Shown here piece after piece: positions 27,463 through 36,596 of a stretch of DNA of 64,000 nt. The position numbers and the translations under genes were made by a program. The first letter of the stretch is position 1; each line of letters begins with the position of its first letter. A model generated the notes under the pieces. The model was not told where the DNA came from. It did not search any database and saw only the letters and a list, made by a program, of their open reading frames with translations. The DNA comes from Gammaproteobacteria bacterium (GTDB lineage Bacteria > Pseudomonadota > Gammaproteobacteria > JAJPIJ01), in contig JAJVIQ010000012.1 of assembly GCA_022071965.1 (NCBI GenBank), positions 1 through 64,000 on the forward strand, in the 5' to 3' direction.

Positions 27463-27651
27463 GGAGCCTCCTCCTGGGTTTGTCCTGGTCTCAGTCTAGA
27501 CCAGGGTCGGCGACGGCGCCGCGGAGACCCTCGCGCCCGTCCCTGGCGGTCGCGCGGCCTTCCCGGCCGGTCGGCACGACGGCCGGAGCCGTAAAGAGCG
27601 TCGCCGGCGGTGTGCGGGAACCCGGATGGCCTGTCGATGGTCCTCATCCAC

Positions 27652-30426
27652 ATGGCTGATGCCAAACCGGCAATCGCGCCCATGACCCCCGTCGAAAACG
27701 AGAAGGAACTGCAGAGGCGCGTGCTCGGGCGCACCGCCGAGATCCTGCGTATCAACGAGTCGCTGACCCGGGAGCTGGCCGCCCACAAGGGCGTCGAGGT
27801 GGAGCTCGAGCAGACCCGCGCACGTCTGCAGCACGTGCTCGCGGTCAGCCCGGCGATCACCTACTCCACCGAGGCTGCGGGCGGTTTCGCCTGCACCTTC
27901 GTCAGCGAAAGCTGCAAGGAGATCATGGGGTATACGCCCCGGGAGGTGCTCGACGACCCGGACTTCTGGACCACGCGCCTGCATCCACAGGACGGTCCGC
28001 GCGTGCTGGCGGAGTTCGCCCAGCTCATCGAACACGGGGGCGGCTCCCTCGAGTATCGCTTCCGCCACCGCGATGGCCATTATCGCTGGTTCCAGGACAC
28101 CTTCAGGGTCATCAGGAACAACGACGGTCGCCCGTACGAGATCGTCGGCTCCTGGGTCGACATCACCGCGCGCAGGATGGCGGAGTCCTTCCGCGTGCTG
28201 TACCAGGCGAGCCTGCAGCAGCCACAGGGGATCAAGAAATGGTTCGAGGGCATCCTGCAGACCGGACGCGCGGTGCTGCACCTGGAAACGATGAACCTTC
28301 TGCATCCGGATGCCGAGGGGCTGTGGCTGCGGGCGGTCGCCAGCACCGAGACCGAGGAACCACTCGAGGCCATACGCGTCCCCATCGGTCCCGATGGCGG
28401 CGCGCTGGCGAGGGCCTATCTCACCTCCGAGCCCGTCATCTGGGACGGCCAGTCGCCGCTCGCGGGGGAGCTGCGGCTCAAGGCGCCCTACGATCAGCTC
28501 GCGGCGTTCCGCTCGCGCGCCCTGGCGGTCATTCCGCTGCTCGCCGAGGGACACACGATCGGCGTGCTCGCGGCCGGCTGGAATCACGCCCGCCGCAGCT
28601 TCGAGCCCGCCATGCTGGAATCCCTGCAGCTGCTGGCGTCGCAGGCGGCCCGCGCGCTGGATTACGCGCGCCTGTACGCGGTCGTCCAGCCGGTGCTGAG
28701 ACGCTCGCTGCAGCTCAAGGAGGCCTACCCGGCGTTCGCCGAGGCAGTGAAGGCCCTGGTCAACTACGACCGCATCGGCGTCGTGGTACCCGAGGGCGGC
28801 AAGCTGCTGATGGCGCTGTCGGTCGCGGAGCCGCCGCTCGCCTCCTACGAGGGCGAGTCCTGGGAGCAGACGGAGGGCACGGCGGTGGACTGGGTGCTGA
28901 ACCACAAGCAGCCGCGGCTGGTGTACGACCTCGCCAACGGGCACACCCTGGCCGATGAGGCGTTCATCGCCAAGGCTGGCGTGCGCGCGAGCCTGCTGCT
29001 GCCGCTGGTGTCCGGGGGCGAGGCGGTCGGCGCCTTCTTCCTCGACAGCCTGACGCCAGGCGCCTACACGGAGCGGGACATCGAGCTGCTGGAACCCCTG
29101 GCGCAGCCGCTGGCGCTGGCCATCGAGAACACACGCCTGTTCGAGGAACAGCAGGAGCGGGCGCAGGAGCTGGCGCGGACCATGGAGGAGATGAAGGTCC
29201 TGCAGCAGATCAGCCAGGCCGTGAACTCCACGCTCGACCTGCAGACCGTGCTGACCACGATTGTCTCGCACGCCGTGCAGCTCTCGGGTACCGATGCGGG
29301 CACGATCGACGAGTACGACGGGCAGAACGCCCAGTTCGTCCTGCGCGCGACGCACGGCATGGATGAGCCGCTCATGGCCGCACTGCGGGCAAGCCCCGTC
29401 AGGCTCGGGGAAGGGGCCGTGGGCAGGGCTGCAGTCGCCCGTGAGCCGGTGCAGTTCGCGGACATCGACGTCGAGGCCTACGGGCCGCGTCTGCGCAGCC
29501 TGTTGGCGCGGTCCGGCTTCCGGGCGATCCTCGTCGTCCCGCTGCTGCGCGAGGACCGCATCGTCGGCGGTCTCGCCGTATGCCGGAGGCGACCGGGCGA
29601 GTTCCCGCAGAAGACCGTCGATCTGCTGAAGACCTTCGCGGACCAGTCGGTGCTGGCCATCGAGAACGCCAGGCTGTTCCGCGAGATCGAGGACAAGGGC
29701 CGGCAACTCGAGATCGCCAGCCGGCACAAGTCGCAGTTCCTCGCCAACATGAGCCATGAGCTGCGCACGCCCCTGAACGCCATCCTCGGCTACACCGAGC
29801 TCATCCTCGACGACATATACGGCGCCGTGCCCGCGAGGATCCGCGAGGTCCTGGCGCGCGTGGACAAGAACGGACGTCATCTCCTGGCGTTGATCAACGA
29901 CGTCCTCCATCTGTCCAAGATCGAGGCCGGCTCGTACACGCTCGACCTCGGCGACTACAGCATGAAGGAGGTCGTGCAGGCGGCCGTGACCGGGGTCGAG
30001 GCGTTGGCAACGGAAAAAGGCTTGGCACTCAAGGTCGACGTGCCCGCCGACCTGCCGGCCGGCAGGGGTGACGCACGGCGGATCACCGAGGTGCTGCTCA
30101 ATCTCATCGGCAATGCGATCAAGTTCACCGAGAACGGCGAGGTGCGCATCGGTGCCGCCCTCCCCGACGGCGCGTTCCAGGTATCTGTGGCCGACACCGG
30201 TCCGGGGATCGCGCTGGCCGATCAGCAGAGGATCTTCGAGGCGTTCCAGCAGGCCGACGATCCCGGCAGCCACGGCAAGGGCGGGACCGGTCTCGGCCTC
30301 TCGATCGCGAAGAAGATCATCGCGCAGCACGGCGGTCGCATGTGGGTCGAGTCGACGCCCGGCCACGGCGCCACCTTCCGTTTCACCCTGCCGGTACGCG
30401 TCGAGCGCAAGACGAACACACCATGA
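27652..30426 (+). CDS. PAS-GAF sensor histidine kinase
   Basis: About 924 residues from ATG 27652 (ATG 27637 and 27610 are alternatives; none has a clear ribosome binding site). A short coiled coil comes first, then a PAS domain with PAC motif (YSTEAAGG to YRWFQDTFRVI, about residues 55-165), three GAF domains (about 170-340, 350-500, 515-670), a HisKA dimerisation helix with H-box NMSHELRTPLN and a HATPase_c domain with the N, G1 and G2 boxes (NLIGNAIKFTENG, DTGPGIA, GKGGTGLGLSIAKK). No membrane segment is seen, so it is a cytoplasmic sensor. The stop overlaps the next ATG (ATGA at 30423-30426), coupling it to a single-domain response regulator. Confidence 0.9.
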   Translation: MADAKPAIAPMTPVENEKELQRRVLGRTAEILRINESLTRELAAHKGVEVELEQTRARLQHVLAVSPAITYSTEAAGGFACTFVSESCKEIMGYTPREVLDDPDFWTTRLHPQDGPRVLAEFAQLIEHGGGSLEYRFRHRDGHYRWFQDTFRVIRNNDGRPYEIVGSWVDITARRMAESFRVLYQASLQQPQGIKKWFEGILQTGRAVLHLETMNLLHPDAEGLWLRAVASTETEEPLEAIRVPIGPDGGALARAYLTSEPVIWDGQSPLAGELRLKAPYDQLAAFRSRALAVIPLLAEGHTIGVLAAGWNHARRSFEPAMLESLQLLASQAARALDYARLYAVVQPVLRRSLQLKEAYPAFAEAVKALVNYDRIGVVVPEGGKLLMALSVAEPPLASYEGESWEQTEGTAVDWVLNHKQPRLVYDLANGHTLADEAFIAKAGVRASLLLPLVSGGEAVGAFFLDSLTPGAYTERDIELLEPLAQPLALAIENTRLFEEQQERAQELARTMEEMKVLQQISQAVNSTLDLQTVLTTIVSHAVQLSGTDAGTIDEYDGQNAQFVLRATHGMDEPLMAALRASPVRLGEGAVGRAAVAREPVQFADIDVEAYGPRLRSLLARSGFRAILVVPLLREDRIVGGLAVCRRRPGEFPQKTVDLLKTFADQSVLAIENARLFREIEDKGRQLEIASRHKSQFLANMSHELRTPLNAILGYTELILDDIYGAVPARIREVLARVDKNGRHLLALINDVLHLSKIEAGSYTLDLGDYSMKEVVQAAVTGVEALATEKGLALKVDVPADLPAGRGDARRITEVLLNLIGNAIKFTENGEVRIGAALPDGAFQVSVADTGPGIALADQQRIFEAFQQADDPGSHGKGGTGLGLSIAKKIIAQHGGRMWVESTPGHGATFRFTLPVRVERKTNTP

Positions 30427-30791
30427 GCGGCCGCATCCTGGTAGTGGAGGACCAGGAGGACAACCGGCGGATCCTGCGCGATCTCTTCGCCAGCGCGAGC
30501 TACGAAACGATCGAGGCACTCACCGGAGACGACGGGGTGCGGATGGCCGAGACGCATCGTCCGGATCTGATCCTGATGGACATACAGCTGCCCGGCATCG
30601 ACGGCTACGAGGCCACACGGCGGATCAAGGCCCACCCCGGCCTCTGCCACATCCCGATCATCGCCGTGACCTCGTATGCCCTGGGCGGCGACGCGGGCAA
30701 GGCGCGCGATGCCGGCTGCACGGAATACATCACGAAGCCATACAGCCCGCGGCAGCTGCTCGCCACGGTGCGCAGGTACCTGGAGGGTTAG
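30423..30791 (+). CDS. Single-domain response regulator (DivK/CheY-like)
   Basis: A 122-residue receiver domain with no output domain. The acidic pocket (VVEDQED), phosphoacceptor Asp in LILMDIQLPG, the switch Ser/Thr (VTSYA) and the conserved Lys (ITKPYS) are all present. Translationally coupled to the upstream kinase, it is the most likely direct phosphoryl acceptor and may relay to the following receiver-cyclase. Confidence 0.93.
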   Translation: MSGRILVVEDQEDNRRILRDLFASASYETIEALTGDDGVRMAETHRPDLILMDIQLPGIDGYEATRRIKAHPGLCHIPIIAVTSYALGGDAGKARDAGCTEYITKPYSPRQLLATVRRYLEG

Positions 30792-30802
30792 TCGCCACGG
30801 CC

Positions 30803-31957
30803 ATGGCCTCTCCCGCGCGCATCCTGGTTGTCGACGACGTGGCGGACAATGTCGAGATTGTCCGCGCGCGTCTGGAAAGCGAGGGTTACGAGGTGTTGAC
30901 GGCGGCCGACGGAGAGGCGGCGCTGGAGACGGCACGCTCGGCGCTGCCGGATCTCCTCCTGCTCGACATCATGATGCCCGGGCTCGACGGTATCGAGGTG
31001 ACGAGGCGGCTGAAGGCCGACCCGTCACTGCCCTTCATGCCGATCATCCTGGTGACTGCGAAGGCCGCGGCGAGCGACGTCGTGGCGGGCCTGGACAGCG
31101 GCGGTGACGATTACCTGACCAAACCGATCGATCACGCCGCGCTCATGGCCAGGGTGCGATCGATGCTCCGCATCAAGGCGCTGCACGACGCCGTACAGGC
31201 GCAGGCCAGGCAACTGGACGCGCAGGCCACGGAACTCGCGGCCTGGAACCGCGAGCTCGAACGACGCGTCGCGGCGCAGGTCGCGGAGATCGGGCGCGTC
31301 GGGCGCCTGCGGCGCTTCCTGCCGCCGCAGGTTGCCGACCTGATCGTCGCGGCAGGCGACGAACGCCTGCTCGAGAGCCACCGCCGCGACATCGCCGCCA
31401 TGTTCTGCGACCTGCGCGGATTCACCGCCTTTGCCGAGACCTCGGAACCCGAGGAGGTCATGGCGGTGCTGCACGAGTACCATGAGACCCTCGGGCCGCT
31501 CATCCACCACCACGAAGGCACGCTCGAGCGTTACGTGGGCGACGGTCTGCTGGTGTTCTTCAATGACCCGCTTCCCTGCCCCGACCCGGGCACGCGCGCC
31601 GTGCGCCTGGCGGTAGCCATGCGCGAGGCGGTGGCGGAACGCGCGCAGGCCTGGGTCAGGCAGGGTTATCGTCTCGGCTTCGGTGTGGGCATCGCGCAGG
31701 GCTACGCCACGCTCGGACCGATCGGCTTCGGGGATCGCTACGACTACGGGGCCATCGGCACGGTCACGAATCTCGCCGCCCGCCTCTCCGCCGAGGCCGG
31801 GGACGGGCAGATCCTGGTGAGCCAGCGCGTGGCCACCGCCGTCGCCGGCGTCGCCCGGCTCGAGCCCCTGGGCGAGCTCGCGCTCAAGGGACTCAGCAGG
31901 CCGCTGCCGGTGCACAACATCACCGGCCTGCTGAGCCACGCCACGGCCGGAAATTGA
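30803..31957 (+). CDS. Receiver domain fused to class III nucleotidyl cyclase
   Basis: A 384-residue protein. Residues 1-125 are a receiver domain (VVDDVADN, phosphoacceptor in LLLLDIMMPG, Lys in LTKPID). A coiled-coil linker (about 130-175) leads to a class III adenylate/guanylate cyclase homology domain. Metal-binding aspartates appear in AMFCDLRGFT and YVGDGLLVFF; YDYGAIGTVTNLAARL carries the conserved Asn and Arg of the transition-state motif. At the position where adenylate cyclases usually have the adenine-selecting Lys, this protein has Arg243, so substrate preference is uncertain. It starts eleven bases after the upstream response regulator. The likely output is a cyclic nucleotide made on phosphorylation. 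Confidence 0.88.
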   Translation: MASPARILVVDDVADNVEIVRARLESEGYEVLTAADGEAALETARSALPDLLLLDIMMPGLDGIEVTRRLKADPSLPFMPIILVTAKAAASDVVAGLDSGGDDYLTKPIDHAALMARVRSMLRIKALHDAVQAQARQLDAQATELAAWNRELERRVAAQVAEIGRVGRLRRFLPPQVADLIVAAGDERLLESHRRDIAAMFCDLRGFTAFAETSEPEEVMAVLHEYHETLGPLIHHHEGTLERYVGDGLLVFFNDPLPCPDPGTRAVRLAVAMREAVAERAQAWVRQGYRLGFGVGIAQGYATLGPIGFGDRYDYGAIGTVTNLAARLSAEAGDGQILVSQRVATAVAGVARLEPLGELALKGLSRPLPVHNITGLLSHATAGN

Positions 31958-31999
31958 CGGAGCGGCGGATGGATCCGCGTGTAAGCATGGCCCTCGACC

Positions 32000-33034
32000 G
32001 TGACGCGGCAGCACCCGAAACCTGAGCGCAGGACGATCAACCTCGCCCTGCAGGGGGGCGGGTCGCACGGCGCCTTCGCCTGGGGCGCACTGGACCGGCT
32101 CTTCGAGGACGCGCGAATTGCCGTGGAGGGCATAGTCGGAACCAGCGCCGGCGCCATGAATGCCGCCGTTGCCGCCTACGGATTGACGGTCGGCGGCAAC
32201 CAGGGCGCCCGGGCGGCCCTGCGCCGATTCTGGCATGCCGTCATGGACCGAGGCGCCTGGTCCTTCATGCAACCCTCGTGGGTCGATCGGCTGCGGAGCC
32301 GCGGCAACATGGACTACTCGCCGGGCTGGATCATGCTGGACAACCTGACCCGCATGTTCTCCCCCTACCAGCTCAACCCCGTCAATCATCACCCGCTGCG
32401 CGACATCCTGCTGGCGCAGGTCGACTTCGCGCGCATCCGCCGATCAGAGGAGGTGAAACTCTTCGTCTGCGCCTGCAACGTCATGACCAACCGGATGCGC
32501 GTGTTCGAGCGGGGCGACATGTGCGTGGATGCCGTCCTCGCCTCCGCCTGCCTGCCCTCCCTGTTTCAGGCCGTGGAGATCGACGGCCAGTACTATTGGG
32601 ATGGCGGCTACATGGGCAATCCGCCCATCTTCCCGATCATCTACAACTGCGCGTCCGCGGACGTGGTGCTCATCATGAACAATCCGATAGTGATCGAACA
32701 GCCGCCCCGCAGCGCGCAGGCGATCCTCGATCGCATCCACACGCTGAGCTTCAATTCCAGTCTCATGCGCGAGATGCGTGCCATCGCCTTCGTCAACCGG
32801 CTGGTCGCCGCCGGTTTCGACGACGGCGGCAGGCTCAAGGGGATGCGCATACACTGCATCGATGCCGAGGCGGAGATGCGCGGCCTGGGGGCCTCGAGCA
32901 AGTGCAACACCGGGCCTGGGTTCCTCGAGTGGCTGTTCGAACTGGGCCGCCAGCGGAGTGACGCATTTCTCGGGCAGCACTTCGAGAAGATCGGGCTCGA
33001 GTCCTCGACGTCCATCGAACAGCGCTTTCTCTAG
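32000..33034 (+). CDS. Patatin-like phospholipase
   Basis: A 344-residue patatin-family serine hydrolase. The oxyanion motif QGGGSHG is at about residues 18-24, the nucleophile elbow GTSAG follows near residue 49, and the catalytic Asp is in WDGGYMGNPP. No signal peptide or membrane segment is seen, so it acts in the cytoplasm or at the inner leaflet, probably hydrolysing lipid acyl esters. The start is GTG 32000; an ATG at 31987 is out of frame. It follows the signalling genes by 42 bases on the same strand and may be co-transcribed, suggesting control by that pathway. The family also contains poly-hydroxyalkanoate-associated members, so the substrate remains open. Confidence 0.87.
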   Translation: MTRQHPKPERRTINLALQGGGSHGAFAWGALDRLFEDARIAVEGIVGTSAGAMNAAVAAYGLTVGGNQGARAALRRFWHAVMDRGAWSFMQPSWVDRLRSRGNMDYSPGWIMLDNLTRMFSPYQLNPVNHHPLRDILLAQVDFARIRRSEEVKLFVCACNVMTNRMRVFERGDMCVDAVLASACLPSLFQAVEIDGQYYWDGGYMGNPPIFPIIYNCASADVVLIMNNPIVIEQPPRSAQAILDRIHTLSFNSSLMREMRAIAFVNRLVAAGFDDGGRLKGMRIHCIDAEAEMRGLGASSKCNTGPGFLEWLFELGRQRSDAFLGQHFEKIGLESSTSIEQRFL

Positions 33035-33063
33035 CAGTCACCTCATCGCAGGAGGGATCACCC

Positions 33064-33657
33064 ATGAGCATCGCAACACACAGACTCTACGACGAGATGC
33101 GGGCCATCCGAGGCAAGGACAGATATCCCGACGAACGGCTCGAGGCCTGCCTCGTGGAGAAGACGTACCCCAGGACCACGGAGGAGCTGACCTTGCGGCT
33201 GTCCAACGTGGTGGCGGCGTTCTACGGCTTCACCCTCGAGCACGTGGGCGAGCGGTTCGGCTGGCAGGCAATGGACGACATCTCCCGCACCCTGTTCCGC
33301 GAACTGGGAAGGCTGAAGACCCGGGAGGCCCTGGAACGGGAGGTCGAAGTCCCCAGGGATTCCAGGGCGCCCGGCCTGGTGTTCGTCACCGCCGTGTTCA
33401 CTGCCTCGCCCGAGTACAACTTCGAGTTCGTCAAATATGCGCCCGCGGAGACGGTGTTGCGGGTGTGCGGTGTCTCCAGGTATGACCGCATCGCCAAGCG
33501 ACTGGACATAGAGCAATACCTGACCTGGCCCGTCCTGACCCCCTTCTTCGAAGGGGTTGCCGATGAACTGGGCATCGAGTGCCGGATCGGCGTCGATCGC
33601 CGCAGCCTCGGCCCGGAAGGCCAGATCGACTGCCACTACACCTTCAGCACTGCCTGA
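33064..33657 (+). CDS. Hypothetical protein downstream of patatin gene
   Basis: A 197-residue soluble protein I cannot assign with confidence. It has a helical N-terminal half (LEACLVEKTYPRTTEELTLR, then FTLEHVGERFGWQAMDDISR) and a mixed C-terminal half with VLRVCGVSRYDRI. The layout of a helical region followed by a small alpha/beta region with a conserved-looking Cys recalls proteins annotated as amino-thiazoline-carboxylate hydrolase-like or V4R-like, but I see no decisive motif. AGGAGGG lies ten bases before ATG 33064. It starts 29 bases after the patatin gene and probably belongs to its operon. Confidence 0.7.
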   Translation: MSIATHRLYDEMRAIRGKDRYPDERLEACLVEKTYPRTTEELTLRLSNVVAAFYGFTLEHVGERFGWQAMDDISRTLFRELGRLKTREALEREVEVPRDSRAPGLVFVTAVFTASPEYNFEFVKYAPAETVLRVCGVSRYDRIAKRLDIEQYLTWPVLTPFFEGVADELGIECRIGVDRRSLGPEGQIDCHYTFSTA

Positions 33658-33957
33658 GGCGCGGCCTGACGCGCGCGGGAGGCGGACCCGGGCAAGCGGC
33701 CGGTACCGGGCCGTCGTCCGAGGCACGCGTTCGGCTGGCGCCAGGCAGGGGGGCACCGCGACGAGCCGCCGTCCGGGGCGTCCCGGGCCCGGCCTCCGTC
33801 GTGAACCATAAGCCGTTCGCGGCCGATCCGGCCGCGCGACGGCCGCCACGTATAATGGGATCAGCCGCCCGCGGTCCCGGGCCGGCCGCGGTCGCGATCC
33901 CGCGCACGAGCGCGCCCCGGCCCTCCGAATCCACATCCGACGGCAAGGAGACTCCAC
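33658..33957. other. Intergenic region with promoter-like TATAAT
   Basis: Three hundred bases without a credible gene. A perfect TATAAT is at 33851-33856, in the right direction to serve the ABC exporter gene that begins at 33958, but no good -35 hexamer is seen 16-18 bases upstream. An AAGGAG ribosome binding site at the right edge serves the GTG start at 33958. Confidence 0.4.
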
Positions 33958-35823
33958 GTGCTACGCCGGTTCGAGCGCCTGGTCGACCCCTACCCCAACG
34001 CGCCATCCGAGACCCCGCCACGCGGCTTCCTCGCCTTCCTGTGGAGTGGCACCCGCGGCATGCGCAAGTACATCGCCGCCATGACGGCGCTGACGGTGCT
34101 GATCGGAGTGTTCGAGGCCATGCTCTTCGGCATGCTCGGCAACATCGTCGACTGGCTGGCCGAAGTCGAGCCCGCGCGCCTGTGGCAGGACGAGGGCCAC
34201 ACTCTGCTGCTGCTGGCCGCCATCATCGTCGCCAGCACGGCGCTGGTGGCGCTGCAGAGCATGTTCAAGCTGCAGACGCTGGCCGGGAATTTCCCCATGC
34301 GATTGCGCTGGAACTTCCATCGCCATCTGCTCGACCAGGGTATGGGCTTCTACCAGGACGAGTTCGCCGGCCGGATTGCGACCAAGGTGATGCAGACCGC
34401 CCTGGCGGTGCGCGACACGGTGATGATCGTCTCGGACATGCTGGTCTTTGTCGCGATCTACTTCGTCACCATCGCCTGGCTCGTGGGCGGATTCAACTAC
34501 TGGTTGCTGCTGCCGCTGCTCGGCTGGGTGACGCTGTTCCTGCTCTGCCTGTGGTTCTTCGTGCCCCGACTGAGCCGTGTCGCCAGGACGCAGGCCGACG
34601 CGCGCGCCCTGATGACCGGCCGCATCACGGATGCATACGCCAACATCACGATCGTGAAGCTGTTTTCGCACGCGCGGCGCGAGGCGGCCTACGTGCGCGC
34701 GGCGATGGCGGAGTTCATGACCAGCGTGCACCGTCAGATGCGCCTGGTCACCGGCTTCGAGATCGCGAATCACAGCCTCAGCATGGGCCTCATCCTGGCG
34801 ACCGCCGGCACTGCGCTCTGGCTTTGGAGCCGCGGCGAGGTGGGCGTCGGCGCGGTGGCGGCGGCCACCGCGATGGCGTTGCGGCTGAACGGCATGTCGC
34901 ACTGGATCATGTGGGAGGCCGCGCAATTGTTCGAGAACATCGGCACCGTGCAGGACGGCATCAACACCCTGGCGCGGGCGCACACCGTGGTCGACAGCCC
35001 CGGGGCCGCGCCGCTGAAGGTCACGCGCGGCGACATCCGCTTCGAGGCGGTGACCTTCGGGTACGACGAGGGCCGGCCGGTCGTCGAGAACTTCTCGCTG
35101 CACATCCGTCCGGGCGAGAAGATCGGGCTGGTGGGACGCTCCGGCGCCGGCAAGTCGACCGCGGTCAACCTGCTGCTGCGCTTCCATGACGTCGCACACG
35201 GACGCATCCTGATCGACGGCCAGGACATCGCCGCCGTCACGCAGGACAGCCTGCGCGCGCAGATCGGCATGGTCACGCAGGACACCTCGCTGCTCCACCG
35301 CTCCGTGCGCGAGAACATACTCTACGGCCGTCCCGGGGCCACGGACGCGGAGATGATCGCCGCGGCGCGCCGCGCGGAGGCGCACGATTTCATCACCGGC
35401 CTGAGCGACCCGCGGGGCCGCACCGGCTACGACGCGCACGTCGGCGAGCGCGGCGTAAAGCTCTCCGGCGGCCAGCGCCAGCGTATCGCCATCGCGCGGG
35501 TAATGCTCAAGGACGCACCCGTCCTGTTACTCGATGAGGCCACCAGCGCGCTCGACTCCGAGGTCGAGACGGCGATCCAGACCAATCTATATCGCCTGAT
35601 GCAGGGCAAGACGGTGGTCGCGATCGCTCACCGCCTGTCGACCATCGCGGCGCTGGACCGGCTCGTCGTGCTCGACAGGGGACGCATCGTGGAGGAAGGC
35701 GATCATCACACCCTGCTCGCCCGCGGCGGACTCTATGCGCGGCTTTGGGCCCACCAGAGCGGCGGGTTCCTGGCCGAGGACATCGAAGACGAGCTGCCCG
35801 AGACGGTCGCGGCGCCGGCCTGA
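33958..35823 (+). CDS. ABC exporter, fused permease and ATPase
   Basis: A 621-residue half-transporter of the MsbA/multidrug type. Six membrane helices occupy about residues 35-340 (type I exporter fold) and the ATPase domain is C-terminal, with Walker A GRSGAGKST, signature LSGGQRQRIAIAR, Walker B with VLLLDEATSALD and the H-loop AHRLST. The start is GTG 33958, chosen because AAGGAG lies seven bases upstream. It acts as a homodimer or with a partner in the inner membrane; the substrate is unknown. Similar proteins are annotated as lipid or multidrug exporters. It precedes a glutathione transferase gene by 170 bases. Confidence 0.9.
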   Translation: MLRRFERLVDPYPNAPSETPPRGFLAFLWSGTRGMRKYIAAMTALTVLIGVFEAMLFGMLGNIVDWLAEVEPARLWQDEGHTLLLLAAIIVASTALVALQSMFKLQTLAGNFPMRLRWNFHRHLLDQGMGFYQDEFAGRIATKVMQTALAVRDTVMIVSDMLVFVAIYFVTIAWLVGGFNYWLLLPLLGWVTLFLLCLWFFVPRLSRVARTQADARALMTGRITDAYANITIVKLFSHARREAAYVRAAMAEFMTSVHRQMRLVTGFEIANHSLSMGLILATAGTALWLWSRGEVGVGAVAAATAMALRLNGMSHWIMWEAAQLFENIGTVQDGINTLARAHTVVDSPGAAPLKVTRGDIRFEAVTFGYDEGRPVVENFSLHIRPGEKIGLVGRSGAGKSTAVNLLLRFHDVAHGRILIDGQDIAAVTQDSLRAQIGMVTQDTSLLHRSVRENILYGRPGATDAEMIAAARRAEAHDFITGLSDPRGRTGYDAHVGERGVKLSGGQRQRIAIARVMLKDAPVLLLDEATSALDSEVETAIQTNLYRLMQGKTVVAIAHRLSTIAALDRLVVLDRGRIVEEGDHHTLLARGGLYARLWAHQSGGFLAEDIEDELPETVAAPA

Positions 35824-35993
35824 GGTGCTCCCCCTCCGTCACCCGGCCGGGCTGCCGTCGCGGCCCGGCGGTCGATGGGTCACGTTCATCATCCCCGCGC
35901 CGCGGGCCTGTATAATCTCCGCGCGCCGGGCCCCGCGGCCATCCCCCTGTTCGCGATGCCGGCGACATCCCCGTCCTCCCGAGGCCTGTCTCG

Positions 35994-36596
35994 ATGCAAC
36001 TCCACGGCTCCCTCACCTCACCGTATACGCGCAAGGTGCGTGTCGTGCTCGCCGAGAAGTCCATCCCGTGCGATTTCGTCATCGCCGATGCCATGGCCGC
36101 CGACAGCCCCGTGCCGGCGTTGAATCCCCTCGGCAAGGTGCCGGTTCTCACGCGCGATGACGGCTCGACGCTGTTCGATTCGCCGGTGATCGCCGAATAC
36201 ATCGACGGCATGGCGATGCCGTCGCTGATCCCGCCGGCCGGCGATCTGCGCTGGTCGGTGCGGAGATGGGAGGCGCTGGCCGACGGCATCATGGACGCGG
36301 TCGTGGCGCGACTGCTCGAGTCGCGGCGGCCCGCGGCACAGCAGGCTCCGGAGTACGTCGCGAGACAGGAGGCCAAGGTCGCCCGTTCGCTCGCCTTTGC
36401 CGGCGCGGCGCTGGGCGACGGCAATTTCCTCGTCGCCGATCAATTCAGCCTTGCCGACATCGCGCTCGCAGTCGCGCTGGAATACATCGACTTCCGCTAC
36501 CCGCACGACTGGCGGGGCCGCCATCCGCGCCTTTCAGAGTGGCTGGCCCTGACGGTGACCCGTCCCTCGCTGGTAGCGACTCAGCCGCCGCGCTGA
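35994..36596 (+). CDS. Glutathione S-transferase family protein
   Basis: A 200-residue cytoplasmic GST. The thioredoxin-like N-terminal domain has LTSPYTRKVRVVLAEK with a Ser/Tyr catalytic environment, the cis-Pro in GKVPVL and the glutathione-binding SPVIAEYI. The helical C-terminal domain contains FSLADIALAVALEYI. GAGG lies upstream of ATG 35994. Its end overlaps the end of the convergent kinase-fold gene by 16 bases. The substrate is unknown; a YfcF/YibF-type role in peroxide or electrophile handling is likely. Confidence 0.9.
   Translation: MQLHGSLTSPYTRKVRVVLAEKSIPCDFVIADAMAADSPVPALNPLGKVPVLTRDDGSTLFDSPVIAEYIDGMAMPSLIPPAGDLRWSVRRWEALADGIMDAVVARLLESRRPAAQQAPEYVARQEAKVARSLAFAGAALGDGNFLVADQFSLADIALAVALEYIDFRYPHDWRGRHPRLSEWLALTVTRPSLVATQPPR

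Noticed and set aside
35885-35916. TATAAT at 35911 as promoter of the glutathione transferase gene
   Set aside because: The only -35-like hexamer is 20 bases away and weak, so the promoter call is not supported.
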